Of a DNA stretch of 34,906 nucleotides, positions 1-8,952 are shown piece by piece. The stretch is from the NCBI GenBank assembly GCA_025449955.1, contig JANWIK010000081.1:1-34906 (forward strand). The letters run 5' to 3'. The notes below the pieces were generated by a model. That model did no database searches, had not been told where the DNA came from, and saw only the letters and a program-made list of their open reading frames with translations. The translations under genes and the position numbers were made by a program. Position 1 is the stretch's first letter; each line of letters opens with the position of its first letter. Source of the stretch: Gemmatimonadaceae bacterium (GTDB lineage Bacteria > Gemmatimonadota > Gemmatimonadetes > Gemmatimonadales > Gemmatimonadaceae).

Positions 1-319
1 GGTCGATCGGTTTGCCGAGCTCGCGAACGATCACCGCTTGGATCTCGTCCGACGGGAGCGGCGGGACGCGGTCGGTGAGCTTGCCCACCTCGCTCAGGTA
101 CGGCTCGGGCAGAATGTCGGCGCGCGAGGCGAATACCTGGGCCAACTTGATGAACGCCGGCCCGAGCGCCGCCACGGTGCTGGTGAGTCGCTCGGCGCGC
201 CGCTGGTGCGTGGCGTCGCTCACGCGCCGAGGCCGTCCGACGATGATCCATCGCTTGCGGTCGCGCAGGAACGCGACCACGAATGGGAACAGCCGCCAGA
301 AGACGACGAACGGTCGCAC
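1..319 (-). CDS. AarF/UbiB (ABC1/ADCK) family atypical kinase, N-terminal part only
   Basis: Reading the minus strand from a GTG at 319 gives about 106 codons that run off the left edge without a stop. The visible protein has the conserved ABC1/UbiB N-terminal block: LGPAFIKLAQVFASRADILP, then YLSEVGKLTDRVPP. This corresponds to the family's LGPTFIKxGQ-SSRPDLLP signature ahead of the kinase-like core. Family members are atypical protein kinase-like ATPases, often linked to quinone biosynthesis or lipid homeostasis. The ATP-binding core lies outside the window, so activity cannot be judged. The GTG start sits one base after the TGA of the upstream CBS protein, so the two are probably co-transcribed. 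The exact start is inferred from this junction and from the lack of an upstream in-frame alternative. Confidence 0.85.
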   Translation of the reverse strand, partial: MRPFVVFWRLFPFVVAFLRDRKRWIIVGRPRRVSDATHQRRAERLTSTVAALGPAFIKLAQVFASRADILPEPYLSEVGKLTDRVPPLPSDEIQAVIVRELGKPID

Positions 320-320
320 G

Positions 321-1577
321 TCAGCGCGGCGGGACGGGTTTGAGGTCGACGACGCGGGCGGATTCGGCGCGTTGGACGAGCACGCGGCGGATGCGCGACG
401 GCTCGGCGTCCACCACCGTGAGCTCGTAATCGCCGAGGTGGAACCGTTCGCCGATGGCCGGGATGCGGCCGAGCGACCGCACGATGGCCCCGCCTAACGT
501 CTGGGCGCGGTCGCCGTCGCTGCCTAACGCCAAGCCCGTGCGGCGCTCCACCTCGTCGAGCGGCGTGGACGCGTCGAGCACGGTGGGGCGCTCGGCGCCG
601 GCGATCTGGTCGGCCACGGCCGGCTCGTCGTGCTCGTCGCGGATGTCGCCGACGAGCTCCTCGAGCAAGTCCTCGAGCGTCACGATGCCCGCCGTCCCGC
701 CGAACTCGTCGAGCACCACCGCCAGGTGTCGCTGGGCGCGGAGCATCTCGAACAGCACGCTGCTGAGGCGCGTCGAGAGCGGCGCCTGTGCCACCTGGCG
801 AATGGGCGGCATGCGATGGCCGCCGGTCTCGAGGACGTCGAACACGTGCACCATGCCGATGATGTGGTCCATCGAGTCGCGATACACCGGCACGCGGCTG
901 TAGCCCGACTGCGCGATGGCGCGCGCCATCTCCTCCGGCGGCGTCGCTTCGTCCACGGCGAACACGGCCGTGCGCGGCGTCATCACATCGCGAACGACTT
1001 TTTCGCCGAACTCGACCAGTCCGGCGATGATGTCGATCTCGGATTGTTCGCCGATGCCTTCCAGCTCGCCCTCCCGCAGCATGTCCTCGACGCCTTCGCT
1101 AGCCGGCGCCAGCGCCGAGTGCGATCGGGGGGTGAGCGACCGCCCAACGGCGCGGGCGGCATCGAGCGCCGGCGCGAGAATGAACGCCGCCACGTCTAAC
1201 GGCGGCACGAGCACCGGCAGGAGACCCGGCGCCCAGCGGCGCGCGATGGCGCGCGGCACCAGTTGGCCCACGATGAGGAACGCGAGCACGAGCGCGACGG
1301 TCTCGCCCGCCACGGCCCACGCCGACCGGCCGTCGCCCGCGCCTAACAATGCGCCGGCGATGGCAACCAGCAGCGCCGTCCCCGCGCCCGCCGCCGTCAC
1401 GAGGCGTTGCGGCCGCGCGAGCAGGGCGCTCTCGCCGAGTCCAGCCGGCGTCGCGAGGCGCTGCTCCGCCCAACGGCGGAGCCACACGCGGCTCACCGAC
1501 CGCACGGCGGTGGCCGCGGCCGTCAGCCACGCGACGATCACGACGCAGAGCGCGATGAGCAGTCCCGTTGGGCTCAC
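321..1577 (-). CDS. CorC/HlyC-type CBS-domain membrane protein (second of a tandem pair)
   Basis: The 418-residue protein has the DUF21/CNNM-CBS-CorC_HlyC architecture. Several hydrophobic segments fill the first 150 residues. A CBS pair follows, with VMTPRTAVFAV opening it and SRVPVYRDSMDHIIGMVHV inside. Next comes the conserved TAGIVTLEDLLEELVGDIRD block and a C-terminal CorC_HlyC domain ending at VDLKPVPPR. Family members are associated with Mg2+/Co2+ efflux or resistance; the substrate here is unknown. I place the start at the GTG at 1577, which overlaps the TGA of the preceding paralogue by 4 bases (GTGA). The frame stays open further upstream, but that extension lies on the paralogue's coding sequence and is not hydrophobic or conserved. 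Related in layout to the gene upstream, so likely a local duplication. Confidence 0.85.
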   Translation of the reverse strand: MSPTGLLIALCVVIVAWLTAAATAVRSVSRVWLRRWAEQRLATPAGLGESALLARPQRLVTAAGAGTALLVAIAGALLGAGDGRSAWAVAGETVALVLAFLIVGQLVPRAIARRWAPGLLPVLVPPLDVAAFILAPALDAARAVGRSLTPRSHSALAPASEGVEDMLREGELEGIGEQSEIDIIAGLVEFGEKVVRDVMTPRTAVFAVDEATPPEEMARAIAQSGYSRVPVYRDSMDHIIGMVHVFDVLETGGHRMPPIRQVAQAPLSTRLSSVLFEMLRAQRHLAVVLDEFGGTAGIVTLEDLLEELVGDIRDEHDEPAVADQIAGAERPTVLDASTPLDEVERRTGLALGSDGDRAQTLGGAIVRSLGRIPAIGERFHLGDYELTVVDAEPSRIRRVLVQRAESARVVDLKPVPPR

Positions 1578-2809
1578 GAGACGCGCTCCACCGGCGATTC
1601 GGGCCGCTCGAAGTACACCCGGTCCACGCGCCGCCGATTCACGCGTTCGACCACGATACGGAACCCGTCCAGCTCCAGCTCCTGCCCGGCCTTCGGCACG
1701 TGGCCAACGACCTCGAAGATGAGACCGCCCACGGTATTGACATCGGGCCGGTCGAAATGGTGGCCTAACGCATCGGACAGCTCGTCCAACGTCACGCGGC
1801 CCGACACCCACCACCGGCGACCATCCTCCGCTTCGATGGGCGGCTCCTCGCGATCGTATTCATCGCGGATGTCGCCGACGATCTCCTCGAGGACGTTCTC
1901 GATGGTGACCAATCCGGCCGTACCGCCGAACTCGTCAACGACGATCGCAATGTGCGAGCGCGTCGCCTTGAAGTCGCGCAGTTGGGCCTCGATGGTTTTG
2001 CTTTCGGGGATGAACGACGCCGGGCGTGCGATCGATTCCCACCCCGCCGCCGGCTCCTGATCGGCGATCACCGCCGGCAAGAGATCCTTGGCGAACAGGA
2101 TGCCGGTGATGTGATCGATGGTCTCGTCGTATACGGGAAGTCGAGCGTGCTGCGAGCTGCGCACGCGATCCAGGACCTCCGACCACGGCGTGCCGCGCTC
2201 GAGGCCGAAGATGTCGACGCGCGGCACCATCACTTCGTGCACTTCGGTGTCGCTGAACGAGAACACGCGATGCATGATCGCGCGGTGCGGCGACGCGTCC
2301 TGCGGCGTCACGATGCGCCGGAACTGCTCCGCCGTGATCTCGCGATCGTTGTGTCCCGGGGCGTAGGGCGGCAACAGGCGCCGCAACGCCGCGTCGAGCA
2401 TCGCGCCGGCAGCCACCAACGGTCGCATGGTGACATCGACAGCGCGAATGACCGCGCCCAACGCAGCGAGGGCGCCGGCGCCCACCGCCTCGCCCGCCGC
2501 CCGCGGGATGATGTCGCCTAACACAACGGCCACGGCCGCAATGCCTATTCCGGCAGCCAGCGCGACGCCCGTGGACTGCGCGGCGAGCTCGAACGCCCGC
2601 GCCGACAGCACGCCGGCGATCACGAGCGCGATGAGTCGCGCGATGGAGAGCGAGCGGTGCGTGGCATCGCGCGACCCACCCGTCGGCGCTTCGGTTGCGA
2701 CGCCGGCGTTGGGCATGTCGGATACCGACAGGAGCGCGCCGTCCGCCGCCGCGATCAAGGCCGCGGACACGAGCGCGATCAGCGCCACGATCAACGCGAC
2801 CGTGCTCAC
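1574..2809 (-). CDS. CorC/HlyC-type CBS-domain membrane protein (first of a tandem pair)
   Basis: The 411-residue protein has an N-terminal DUF21-like membrane region (start VSTVALIVALIALVSAALIA and further hydrophobic stretches to about residue 130). A CBS pair follows (VMVPRVDIFGLERG, then ARLPVYDETIDHITGILFAK), then TAGLVTIENVLEEIVGDIRD and a C-terminal CorC_HlyC domain. This is the YbeX/CorC position in the widespread ybeZ-ybeY-ybeX gene order, directly after ybeY. The GTG start at 2809 shares GTGA with the ybeY stop, and the upstream in-frame Met extension overlaps ybeY and looks like a shadow. Probable role: divalent cation handling or membrane stress, by family. Ion specificity cannot be read from the sequence. 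Confidence 0.87.
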   Translation of the reverse strand: MSTVALIVALIALVSAALIAAADGALLSVSDMPNAGVATEAPTGGSRDATHRSLSIARLIALVIAGVLSARAFELAAQSTGVALAAGIGIAAVAVVLGDIIPRAAGEAVGAGALAALGAVIRAVDVTMRPLVAAGAMLDAALRRLLPPYAPGHNDREITAEQFRRIVTPQDASPHRAIMHRVFSFSDTEVHEVMVPRVDIFGLERGTPWSEVLDRVRSSQHARLPVYDETIDHITGILFAKDLLPAVIADQEPAAGWESIARPASFIPESKTIEAQLRDFKATRSHIAIVVDEFGGTAGLVTIENVLEEIVGDIRDEYDREEPPIEAEDGRRWWVSGRVTLDELSDALGHHFDRPDVNTVGGLIFEVVGHVPKAGQELELDGFRIVVERVNRRRVDRVYFERPESPVERVS

Positions 2810-3246
2810 GCCCACGCCCCGCGCGCGCGCGAGAGCAACTGCTCCTGGCGCTTCCACATTGGCGATGACTCGCGGCCCATCGCGGGATGATCGTGGCCGA
2901 GTACGTGGAGCGTGCCATGGACGACGAGCCGGGCGAGCTCCTCGCGAACACTCACGCCGCCGCGATGCGCGTTCTCTCGCGCGACGCTCGGCGCGATGTA
3001 GACGTCGCCCACGAGCGGCGTGCCGTCGGCGCGCTCGAACGGAAACGCGATCACGTCCGTTGGGCCGCGTTGGCCCAAGTGCCGCGCGTTGATCCGCGCG
3101 ATGGCCGGCGCGGTGACGAACGCGATCGACAGCTCCGCCGATCGCACGCCTTCCGCGTGCAGCACGCGATCGGCGAGCCCGGCCACCCGACGACGCGACA
3201 GCGGCAGCCGGCCCGCGCGCGACGTCACGTGCACCACGCGCGTCAT
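2806..3246 (-). CDS. ybeY: Endoribonuclease YbeY (16S rRNA maturation)
   Basis: The 146-residue product carries the zinc-binding signature H-x3-H-x5-H as HGTLHVLGHDH (His110, His114, His120), the defining motif of the YbeY/UPF0054 metalloprotein family. It also has the family's central block TDVIAFPFE and GDVYIAP. YbeY acts in 16S rRNA 3'-end maturation and ribosome quality control in the cytoplasm. The ATG at 3246 overlaps the stop of the 7TM-HD gene (ATGA), and its own TGA overlaps the GTG of the next CBS gene. A longer open frame upstream lies entirely over the 7TM-HD gene and is rejected. Length matches the family (about 150 residues). Confidence 0.95.
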   Translation of the reverse strand: MTRVVHVTSRAGRLPLSRRRVAGLADRVLHAEGVRSAELSIAFVTAPAIARINARHLGQRGPTDVIAFPFERADGTPLVGDVYIAPSVARENAHRGGVSVREELARLVVHGTLHVLGHDHPAMGRESSPMWKRQEQLLSRARGAWA

Positions 3247-5480
3247 GCGGACGCGAACTCCGACGAGATGCCGCCGGCCGCCGCCGGATAATCGATGCGG
3301 CTGTGGTACATCCCGCTCAACACGCGCGCGAACTGCTCCTTGATGATTTCGATCTGGCGCAGCGTGAGCGGCGCATCGCGCAGCTGCCCCTGGTCCATGC
3401 GTTGGCGCACCATGTGCTCGATCACGTCGCGAATGCGCGCCGGCGTGGGCTCGGCGAGCACGCGCACCGCCGCCTCGACGCCGTCGGCGAGCATGCACAC
3501 CGCCGTCTCGGACGACTGCGGAATGGGGCCCGGGTACGCGAAGTCGGCCAAGTTAGGCAGCGACCCGCCGTCGTGCTCGCGCGCCTTTTCGAGGAAGTAC
3601 GCGATCGGCGCCGTGCCGTGATGCTCGGGGATGAACGCCGCAATCGCCGTCGGGACGTGATACTCGGCGGCGAGGTCCATGCCTTCGCGCACGTGGTTCC
3701 GGATGATCGACGCGCTCGTGCCGGGCTTGAGCTTGTCGTGCGGATTCCGTCCGCCGGCCTGATTCTCCACGAAGTACTGCGGCTTCGTGAGCTTGCCGAT
3801 GTCGTGATAGTACGTGCCGACGCGCGCCAGGAGCCCGTTCGCGCCGATGGCCGTAGCCGCCGCCTCGACCAGGTTCGCCATCGCGATGGTGTGCGCGTAC
3901 GTCCCCGGCGCCTCGAGACTCAGCCGCCGGAGCAGCGGGCGGTTGAGATCCGAGTATTCGATGAGCGTGAGGTGCGTCGTGATCCCGGTGAACCGCTCCG
4001 CCAGCGGCACGAGGAACATCGCGAACACCACCGACACGACAGCGTTGCCGATGCCTAACCCGGCGCTGGTGGCGATCTCTGCCGAGCCCCAGCCCAGCGT
4101 GAGGCCGATCGCGAGGGCGGCGAACAGGTACGCGACCCCGATGGTGATGACGTACTGGTACGATTGCTCGCGCCGCAGAATGACGCGCACGCTCAACGCC
4201 GCCGCGGCTCCGCCCACCAAGTTGATGAAGAGCGCGTTGGTCCCTCGATACACGCTCTGCCCGCCCACGAGCACGGCCAGGATCATTGCCGCGATCATGC
4301 TGATGCGCGAGTCGAAGAGCACGCTGCAAATGATGGCGGCGAGCGCGACGGGCACGAGCTCCGGATGCACGGGCTGCCACGTGGCCGCCACCGCCGCGAC
4401 GCCGAGCACGAGCAGGAAGAGGCTCGCAAACAAGGCCAGCGAGCGAAACGCGCTGTAGAGCTGTGGCCGGAAGAGCACGATCGCAATGCCGAAGATGGCC
4501 AGCACGAGCGCATTGTACGCGATGCTCCCGGCGATGCGGCCTAACGCACGCTGCCCGCGCGTGCGGGCCTGCATCGCGTCGTGCAGCGCGCGCATCTTCT
4601 GAAATTCCGGCTGCCCCACCACCTCGTGCGCGCCCACGATCTTCTCGCCGGCCCGAACCATGTACTGATTCACGTTCACCGAGTTGCGCAGCTCCTGGCG
4701 GCGCTGTTCGGTGGCGGCTTGATCGAGGGTGACCGTTGGACGGAAGAACGCGCTCAGCAGTTTGAGATAGAGCGCGCTGGCCACCGACGAATTCGCATCG
4801 GGCTCGAAGGCCCGCGATCGCGAGAGGAGCGATGCGAACGAGAGCAGGCTGTCCACCATCACGCTTCGTTCCTGGCCCTCGCGCCGCACGATCACGTCGC
4901 CGCGCAGGTCATCCACCGTGTTGCCCGACGCGATGCCCACCGACAGCCAGCGCGCGTATGCGCGGCGTACGGCATCGAGCATCGCGCGGCGTCGCGCGCT
5001 CGACGCCAGATAGTCCGCTTCGGCGGCGGTGAGCGTCACGCCCTCGAGTCCGGCCGCGGCGATGAGCGCAGTCCGTTGGGCAGCCGCCGCCGCGTGCGCG
5101 GCGGCGCCGCGATCGACGGTGTGCGTCAGCGTGTCCATGAACGCGCGCAACTGTCCCTGCGCCGAGTCGAGCGCCGCCTGCCGATACTCGAGGATGGGCT
5201 TCACCGACTGCGCGAGCTCGTTCCGCTCCTCCGCCAGTGCCGTGGGCGATTTGGGCACCACGAACGCGAACGGCGCGATCACGTTCTCGGTGGCCACCGA
5301 CCCCACTTCGAAGATGGGCGAGTCGACGGCGGGCGCGTTCGGAAAGAGCAGGTACGTGACGACCGCCAGGAACACCAGCAGCGCGATGCGCAGGCCGTGA
5401 TATCCGAGACGCGCCCGCGTCGAGAACGGCGGGCCGCCGGCGCCTCCGGCGTTGCGCTCGATCGGCAGGCGAATGGCCAC
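3243..5480 (-). CDS. 7TM receptor/HD-domain phosphodiesterase, PgpH-like
   Basis: The 745-residue membrane protein has one N-terminal helix (about residues 28-46) and a long extracytoplasmic 7TMR-HDED-like region. A block of hydrophobic helices covers about 310-500, followed by a cytoplasmic HD domain. HD-domain residues are visible in GTYAHTIAMANLVEAA, TYYHDIGKLTKPQYF and FIPEHHGT. This is the architecture of PgpH, a cyclic-di-AMP phosphodiesterase in Firmicutes. Whether this copy acts on c-di-AMP is inferred from the family. It lies between phoH and ybeY, a conserved neighbourhood in many phyla. The GTG start at 5480 follows the phoH TAA by two bases, and the stop overlaps ybeY by ATGA. Confidence 0.88.
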   Translation of the reverse strand: MAIRLPIERNAGGAGGPPFSTRARLGYHGLRIALLVFLAVVTYLLFPNAPAVDSPIFEVGSVATENVIAPFAFVVPKSPTALAEERNELAQSVKPILEYRQAALDSAQGQLRAFMDTLTHTVDRGAAAHAAAAAQRTALIAAAGLEGVTLTAAEADYLASSARRRAMLDAVRRAYARWLSVGIASGNTVDDLRGDVIVRREGQERSVMVDSLLSFASLLSRSRAFEPDANSSVASALYLKLLSAFFRPTVTLDQAATEQRRQELRNSVNVNQYMVRAGEKIVGAHEVVGQPEFQKMRALHDAMQARTRGQRALGRIAGSIAYNALVLAIFGIAIVLFRPQLYSAFRSLALFASLFLLVLGVAAVAATWQPVHPELVPVALAAIICSVLFDSRISMIAAMILAVLVGGQSVYRGTNALFINLVGGAAAALSVRVILRREQSYQYVITIGVAYLFAALAIGLTLGWGSAEIATSAGLGIGNAVVSVVFAMFLVPLAERFTGITTHLTLIEYSDLNRPLLRRLSLEAPGTYAHTIAMANLVEAAATAIGANGLLARVGTYYHDIGKLTKPQYFVENQAGGRNPHDKLKPGTSASIIRNHVREGMDLAAEYHVPTAIAAFIPEHHGTAPIAYFLEKAREHDGGSLPNLADFAYPGPIPQSSETAVCMLADGVEAAVRVLAEPTPARIRDVIEHMVRQRMDQGQLRDAPLTLRQIEIIKEQFARVLSGMYHSRIDYPAAAGGISSEFASA

Positions 5481-5482
5481 CG

Positions 5483-6451
5483 TTAGTCGGTGCCCGCGTC
5501 GCGCGCGTAGGCACGGATGATGTCGCGCACCAAGCGGTGCCGGATCACATCAGCGTCGGTCAGGTAGTGGAAGCCGATGCCGTCGATCCCCTTGAGGATG
5601 CGCTCGATCTCGATGAGTCCCGACTGCTCGCGCGACGGCAGGTCGATCTGCGTCTTGTCGCCCGTGATCACGGCCTTCGAGTTCACGCCTAACCGTGTGA
5701 GGAACATCTTCATCTGCGCGCTGGTGGCGTTCTGCGATTCGTCGAGAATCACGAACGCGTCGGCCAGCGTGCGGCCGCGCATGTACGCCAACGGCGCGAT
5801 CTCGATGACGCGCGTCTCGAGCGCCTTCATGATGCGCTCCGGCGGCATCATGTCGTCGAGCGCGTCGTAAAGCGGGCGCAGGTACGGATCGACCTTGGCC
5901 TGCAAGTCGCCGGGCAGGAAGCCCAGGCTCTCGCCGGCTTCGACCGCCGGCCGCGCGAGCACGATGCGGCGGACGCGCTTGCGGGCCAGCGCTTCCACGG
6001 CCATCGCGACGGCCAGATACGTCTTGCCGGTGCCGGCGGGGCCGATACCAACGACGATGTCGTTCTCGGTAATGAGATTGAGGTACGCGGCCTGGCCCGG
6101 TGTCTTGGGCTGGATGATGCGGCGGACGCCGGGCAGCACGATGCGCGTCTCGTCGCTCGGCCCCGTGCCGTTGCCGTTCCCGTCCGTGCCGCCGTCTTCG
6201 CCTAACCGCACGATGTCGTCGGGGCCCAACGGAAGGAGCTGGCGCGCCGCGTCGAGCATGCGTTGGGCAACCGCCGTTGCCCGCTCGACCGATGCCGCCG
6301 TGCCGCTCAGCGTGAGCGCGTCGCCGCGCAGCGACACCTTGGTGCCGGTCATGCGCGACAGCTGGATCAGGTTCGCGTCGTTGACGCCGGCCAGTGTGAG
6401 CAGGTCCGCGCCGTCGGTGCTCAACCGGTGGGTGACGGTCTCGTCGCTCAC
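5483..6451 (-). CDS. PhoH family ATPase (YbeZ-like)
   Basis: The 322-residue protein has a KH-like N-terminal region (about residues 10-70). A P-loop ATPase core follows, with Walker A GPAGTGKT at 137-144 and Walker B FVILDE near 233-238, then the family's SQNAT-type sensor. PhoH/YbeZ proteins are cytoplasmic ATPases, partnered with YbeY in rRNA processing. A Gly/Asn/Asp-rich linker (about 86-100) separates the two parts. The GTG start at 6451 is supported by an upstream AAGGAG with 7-base spacing, one of the few clear Shine-Dalgarno sites in this window. The frame is open further upstream but that part overlaps aspS. The TAA stop is formed within a CTAACGG word. Confidence 0.92.
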   Translation of the reverse strand: MSDETVTHRLSTDGADLLTLAGVNDANLIQLSRMTGTKVSLRGDALTLSGTAASVERATAVAQRMLDAARQLLPLGPDDIVRLGEDGGTDGNGNGTGPSDETRIVLPGVRRIIQPKTPGQAAYLNLITENDIVVGIGPAGTGKTYLAVAMAVEALARKRVRRIVLARPAVEAGESLGFLPGDLQAKVDPYLRPLYDALDDMMPPERIMKALETRVIEIAPLAYMRGRTLADAFVILDESQNATSAQMKMFLTRLGVNSKAVITGDKTQIDLPSREQSGLIEIERILKGIDGIGFHYLTDADVIRHRLVRDIIRAYARDAGTD

Positions 6452-6455
6452 GCCC

Positions 6456-8255
6456 TCACTCCTTGCCGTTGGTGTCGGCGATGCGCACGTGCAGCGCGCG
6501 CAAATCCGCGTCCGGCACCTTGCTCGGCGCACCCTCGAAGAGCGCGCTGGCCGTGGTCGTCTTGGGGAACGCAATCACGTCGCGCAGGGACGGGGTGCCG
6601 GCGAGCAACATCGCGATGCGGTCGACCCCCATGGCGATGCCGCCGTGCGGCGGCGCACCGGAGCGCAGCCCTTCGAGCAGGAAGCCGAAGCGTCGTTGCG
6701 CCGTCTCGTCATCGATCCCGATGAGCGCGAACACGCGCCGCTGCATCTCGGGGTCGTGGATGCGGATGCTGCCGCCGCCCATCTCCATGCCGTTGAGCAC
6801 GATGTCGTAGGCCTGCGCGCGGGCGCGCGGCGGATCGGACGCCAGCAAGCCGGCGTCGTCCGGGTGCGGGGCCGTGAACGGGTGGTGCGTTGCGCCTAAC
6901 GCTCCGGTCTCGTGGTCGCGCTCGAACATCGGGAAATCCGTCACCCACAGGAACTCGAGCGCGTCCGCTGGAATGATGCCCATCACGCGCGCCGCCTCTT
7001 GCCGCACGCGATCGAGCGCCGGATTGGTGACGCGATCGGGGCCGGCCGCGAACACGGCCAGGTCGCCATCGGCGAGCGCCAAGCGCTCGCGCGCGCCCGC
7101 GTCCAGGAATTTGGCGGGCGGACCCGTCACCTCGCCGTTCTCGCGTTTGAGCCGCAGCAGGCCGCCCGCGCCGGCGCTCTTGGCCACCGCCTCGAGGTCG
7201 TCCACCTGCTTCCGCGACAGCGACGCTCCGTTAGGCACGCGCATGCCCCGGACGCGCCCGCCCGCCGCGATCGCCGAGCGCGCAATGCCGAGCTCGGTGG
7301 CGCCGAAGAGGTCGCTGGCGTCGAACAATTCGAGACCGTAGCGGAGGTCCGGCCGGTCGATGCCGTAGCGCTCCATGGCCTCCGCGTACCGCATCTGGCG
7401 GAACGGCGCCGTGATCGCGTGGCCGCCCTCGCGCCACAACTCGACGAACAGCGCCTCCGTTAGGCGGATGATGTCGGCCGCCTGGACGAACGACGCCTCG
7501 ATGTCGATCTGCGTGAACTCGGGCTGCCGGTCCGCGCGCAGATCCTCGTCCCGGAAGCACCGCGCGATCTGGAAGTAGCGGTCGAAGCCCGACACCATGA
7601 GCAACTGCTTGTAGAGCTGCGGCGATTGGGGCAGCGCATAGAACTCGCCGCGGTGCAGCCGGCTGGGCACCACGTAGTCCCGCGCGCCCTCGGGCGTCGG
7701 CTTGGTGAGGATCGGCGTTTCGATCTCCAGGAATCCTTCGCCGGAGAGAAACCGACGCGTCGCCTGCATCAGCCGGTGTCGGAGGATCAGATTGTGCTGC
7801 AGCTCGGGGCGCCGCAGATCGAGATAGCGATAGCGGAGCCGCTGCTCCTCCGACGGCAGCGCTTCACCCTTGGCGCGCGCCACGGGAATCGCCGGCGTCA
7901 CAGCCGGTCCGACGACGCGCACCGAGCGGGCTTTCACCTCGATCTCGCCGGTCGCCATGTCGCGATTCTCGCCCGCCGGCGGCCGCCTCACGACGTCGCC
8001 TTCGACGAGCACGACGCTTTCCTTGCCCACCGCGGCTGCCGTGTCGCGGACCGCGTCGCCGACGAGCGCCGGGTCCACCGACACCTGCACAATGCCGTCA
8101 CGGTCGCGCAGGTCGAGGAACACGAGGCCCCCCAGGTTGCGCTTGCCGTGGACCCACCCGCCTAACTGGACGCTCGCGCCGACGTCGGCGGCGCGGAGCG
8201 TGCCGCAGCGCCGGCTCCGCAGCGTGGTGGCCTCGGTGCTGTTGGTCGTGGTCAT
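6456..8255 (-). CDS. aspS: Aspartyl-tRNA synthetase
   Basis: The 599-residue length is typical of bacterial-type class II AspRS. It has an N-terminal OB-fold (GWVHGKRNLGGLVFLDLRD), then motif 2 (FYALPQSPQLYKQLLMVSGF and RYFQIARCFRDEDLRADRQP) and a GAD insertion. The C-terminal motif 3 region is GGIAMGVDRIAMLLAG. The enzyme charges tRNA-Asp in the cytoplasm. At the position linked to relaxed tRNA specificity in some bacteria (His31 of Pseudomonas AspRS), this protein has Leu (in RNLGG). This suggests a discriminating enzyme, but that is only an inference. The ATG at 8255 has no clear Shine-Dalgarno. A perfect hairpin lies between this gene and the EIIA gene upstream. Confidence 0.95.
   Translation of the reverse strand: MTTTNSTEATTLRSRRCGTLRAADVGASVQLGGWVHGKRNLGGLVFLDLRDRDGIVQVSVDPALVGDAVRDTAAAVGKESVVLVEGDVVRRPPAGENRDMATGEIEVKARSVRVVGPAVTPAIPVARAKGEALPSEEQRLRYRYLDLRRPELQHNLILRHRLMQATRRFLSGEGFLEIETPILTKPTPEGARDYVVPSRLHRGEFYALPQSPQLYKQLLMVSGFDRYFQIARCFRDEDLRADRQPEFTQIDIEASFVQAADIIRLTEALFVELWREGGHAITAPFRQMRYAEAMERYGIDRPDLRYGLELFDASDLFGATELGIARSAIAAGGRVRGMRVPNGASLSRKQVDDLEAVAKSAGAGGLLRLKRENGEVTGPPAKFLDAGARERLALADGDLAVFAAGPDRVTNPALDRVRQEAARVMGIIPADALEFLWVTDFPMFERDHETGALGATHHPFTAPHPDDAGLLASDPPRARAQAYDIVLNGMEMGGGSIRIHDPEMQRRVFALIGIDDETAQRRFGFLLEGLRSGAPPHGGIAMGVDRIAMLLAGTPSLRDVIAFPKTTTASALFEGAPSKVPDADLRALHVRIADTNGKE
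6459..6464 (-). promoter_or_regulatory. Shine-Dalgarno site of phoH
   Basis: The minus strand reads AAGGAG, then 7 bases, then GTG at 6451. The site lies just inside the aspS 3' end, whose TGA is at 6456-6458. It decides the phoH start against longer in-frame alternatives. Most other genes here lack a recognisable Shine-Dalgarno and instead start in 4-base stop/start overlaps. Confidence 0.7.
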
Positions 8256-8312
8256 TCGGTTGGGGCGTTTCGTCGGTGCATGGACGTGACGCGACGCGGC
8301 GCGCCACTGAGC

Positions 8313-8330
8313 GCCGCCCTCGCGGGCGGC
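8313..8330 (-). terminator. GC-rich hairpin between EIIA-like gene and aspS (possible weak terminator)
   Basis: GCCGCCC, a 4-base TCGC loop and GGGCGGC form a perfect 7-bp stem. It lies 17 bases after the EIIA stop and about 58 bases before the aspS start. No T-run follows on the minus strand, so a classic intrinsic terminator is not supported. It could be a processing site or a partial attenuator between the two genes. Confidence 0.3.
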
Positions 8331-8346
8331 ACCTCGGGCGGCGCGT

Positions 8347-8859
8347 TCACGCCACCTCCAGGTCTCGAATCAGGCGGAGAAAATCGGGCGCCGACTGCGC
8401 TGCCACCAAGCTCGCGCGCAACGACTCGCGGCGCAGCAGCCGCGAGATCCGGCTCAGGGCCTTCACGTGCGCGCCGGCCGCGCTCTCGGGGCCCACCAAC
8501 AAAAAGAACAGTTGCACCGGCTTCCCATCCAGCGCATCGAAGTCGACCGGCTCGTGCGCGACACCCGCTGCCAGCACCAGCTGATCGACGTGCGGCGTTT
8601 TTCCATGGGGAATGGCGACGCCATCACCGATGCCGGTGCTCAGCACCAGCTCGCGCTCGCGCACCGACTCGAGAATCGACTCCGGGTCGACGGCCTCGCC
8701 CCGCCTTCCCGCCGACGGCGCCACGAGCGCGACGAGCTCGCGCAGCACATCGCTTTTCGTGCGGCTGGCCAGCGGCACTTTGACCCGTTCCGCCGACAGC
8801 AGCTCGGAAAGCAGCACCTGTGCTCCGTCACTTGGGGGTGAATCTGAAACACTAACCAC
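8347..8859 (-). CDS. PTS EIIA type-2 (fructose/nitrogen-PTS-like) domain protein
   Basis: A single-domain PTS EIIA type-2 protein of about 170 residues. The phospho-acceptor His is in GDGVAIPHGKTPHVDQLV (His85 with the chosen start), and LFFLLVGPESAAGAHVKAL matches the family's second conserved block. Such stand-alone EIIA proteins receive phosphate from HPr and usually act in regulation (PtsN-like). No transporter domains are attached or nearby. I chose the GTG at 8859 because GAGGT lies 7 bases upstream. The frame is open much further upstream (to 9105) but that covers the divergent rlmN promoter region. Its exact target is not visible. Confidence 0.85.
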   Translation of the reverse strand: MVSVSDSPPSDGAQVLLSELLSAERVKVPLASRTKSDVLRELVALVAPSAGRRGEAVDPESILESVRERELVLSTGIGDGVAIPHGKTPHVDQLVLAAGVAHEPVDFDALDGKPVQLFFLLVGPESAAGAHVKALSRISRLLRRESLRASLVAAQSAPDFLRLIRDLEVA

Positions 8860-8952
8860 GCCATTTACCTCATGGAAGCGCCCGGTCCGGGGGCATCTGT
8901 TTGCGCTCGTTGAATTTAACCCGGCGGGGCAGCCGCGGCTACGAGCGGACAG

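Noticed and set aside
1935-2951. 338-residue Arg-rich frame on the minus strand over ybeY and the first CBS gene
   Set aside because: Same-strand shifted frame of the CBS protein, with Cys/Arg/His-rich shadow composition.
8640-8864. ATG-initiated frame beside the EIIA start (ATGGCGTGG at 8864)
   Set aside because: It has a different frame from the EIIA domain and encodes a Cys/Arg-rich product without homology; the GTG at 8859 has the correct frame and a GAGGT site.
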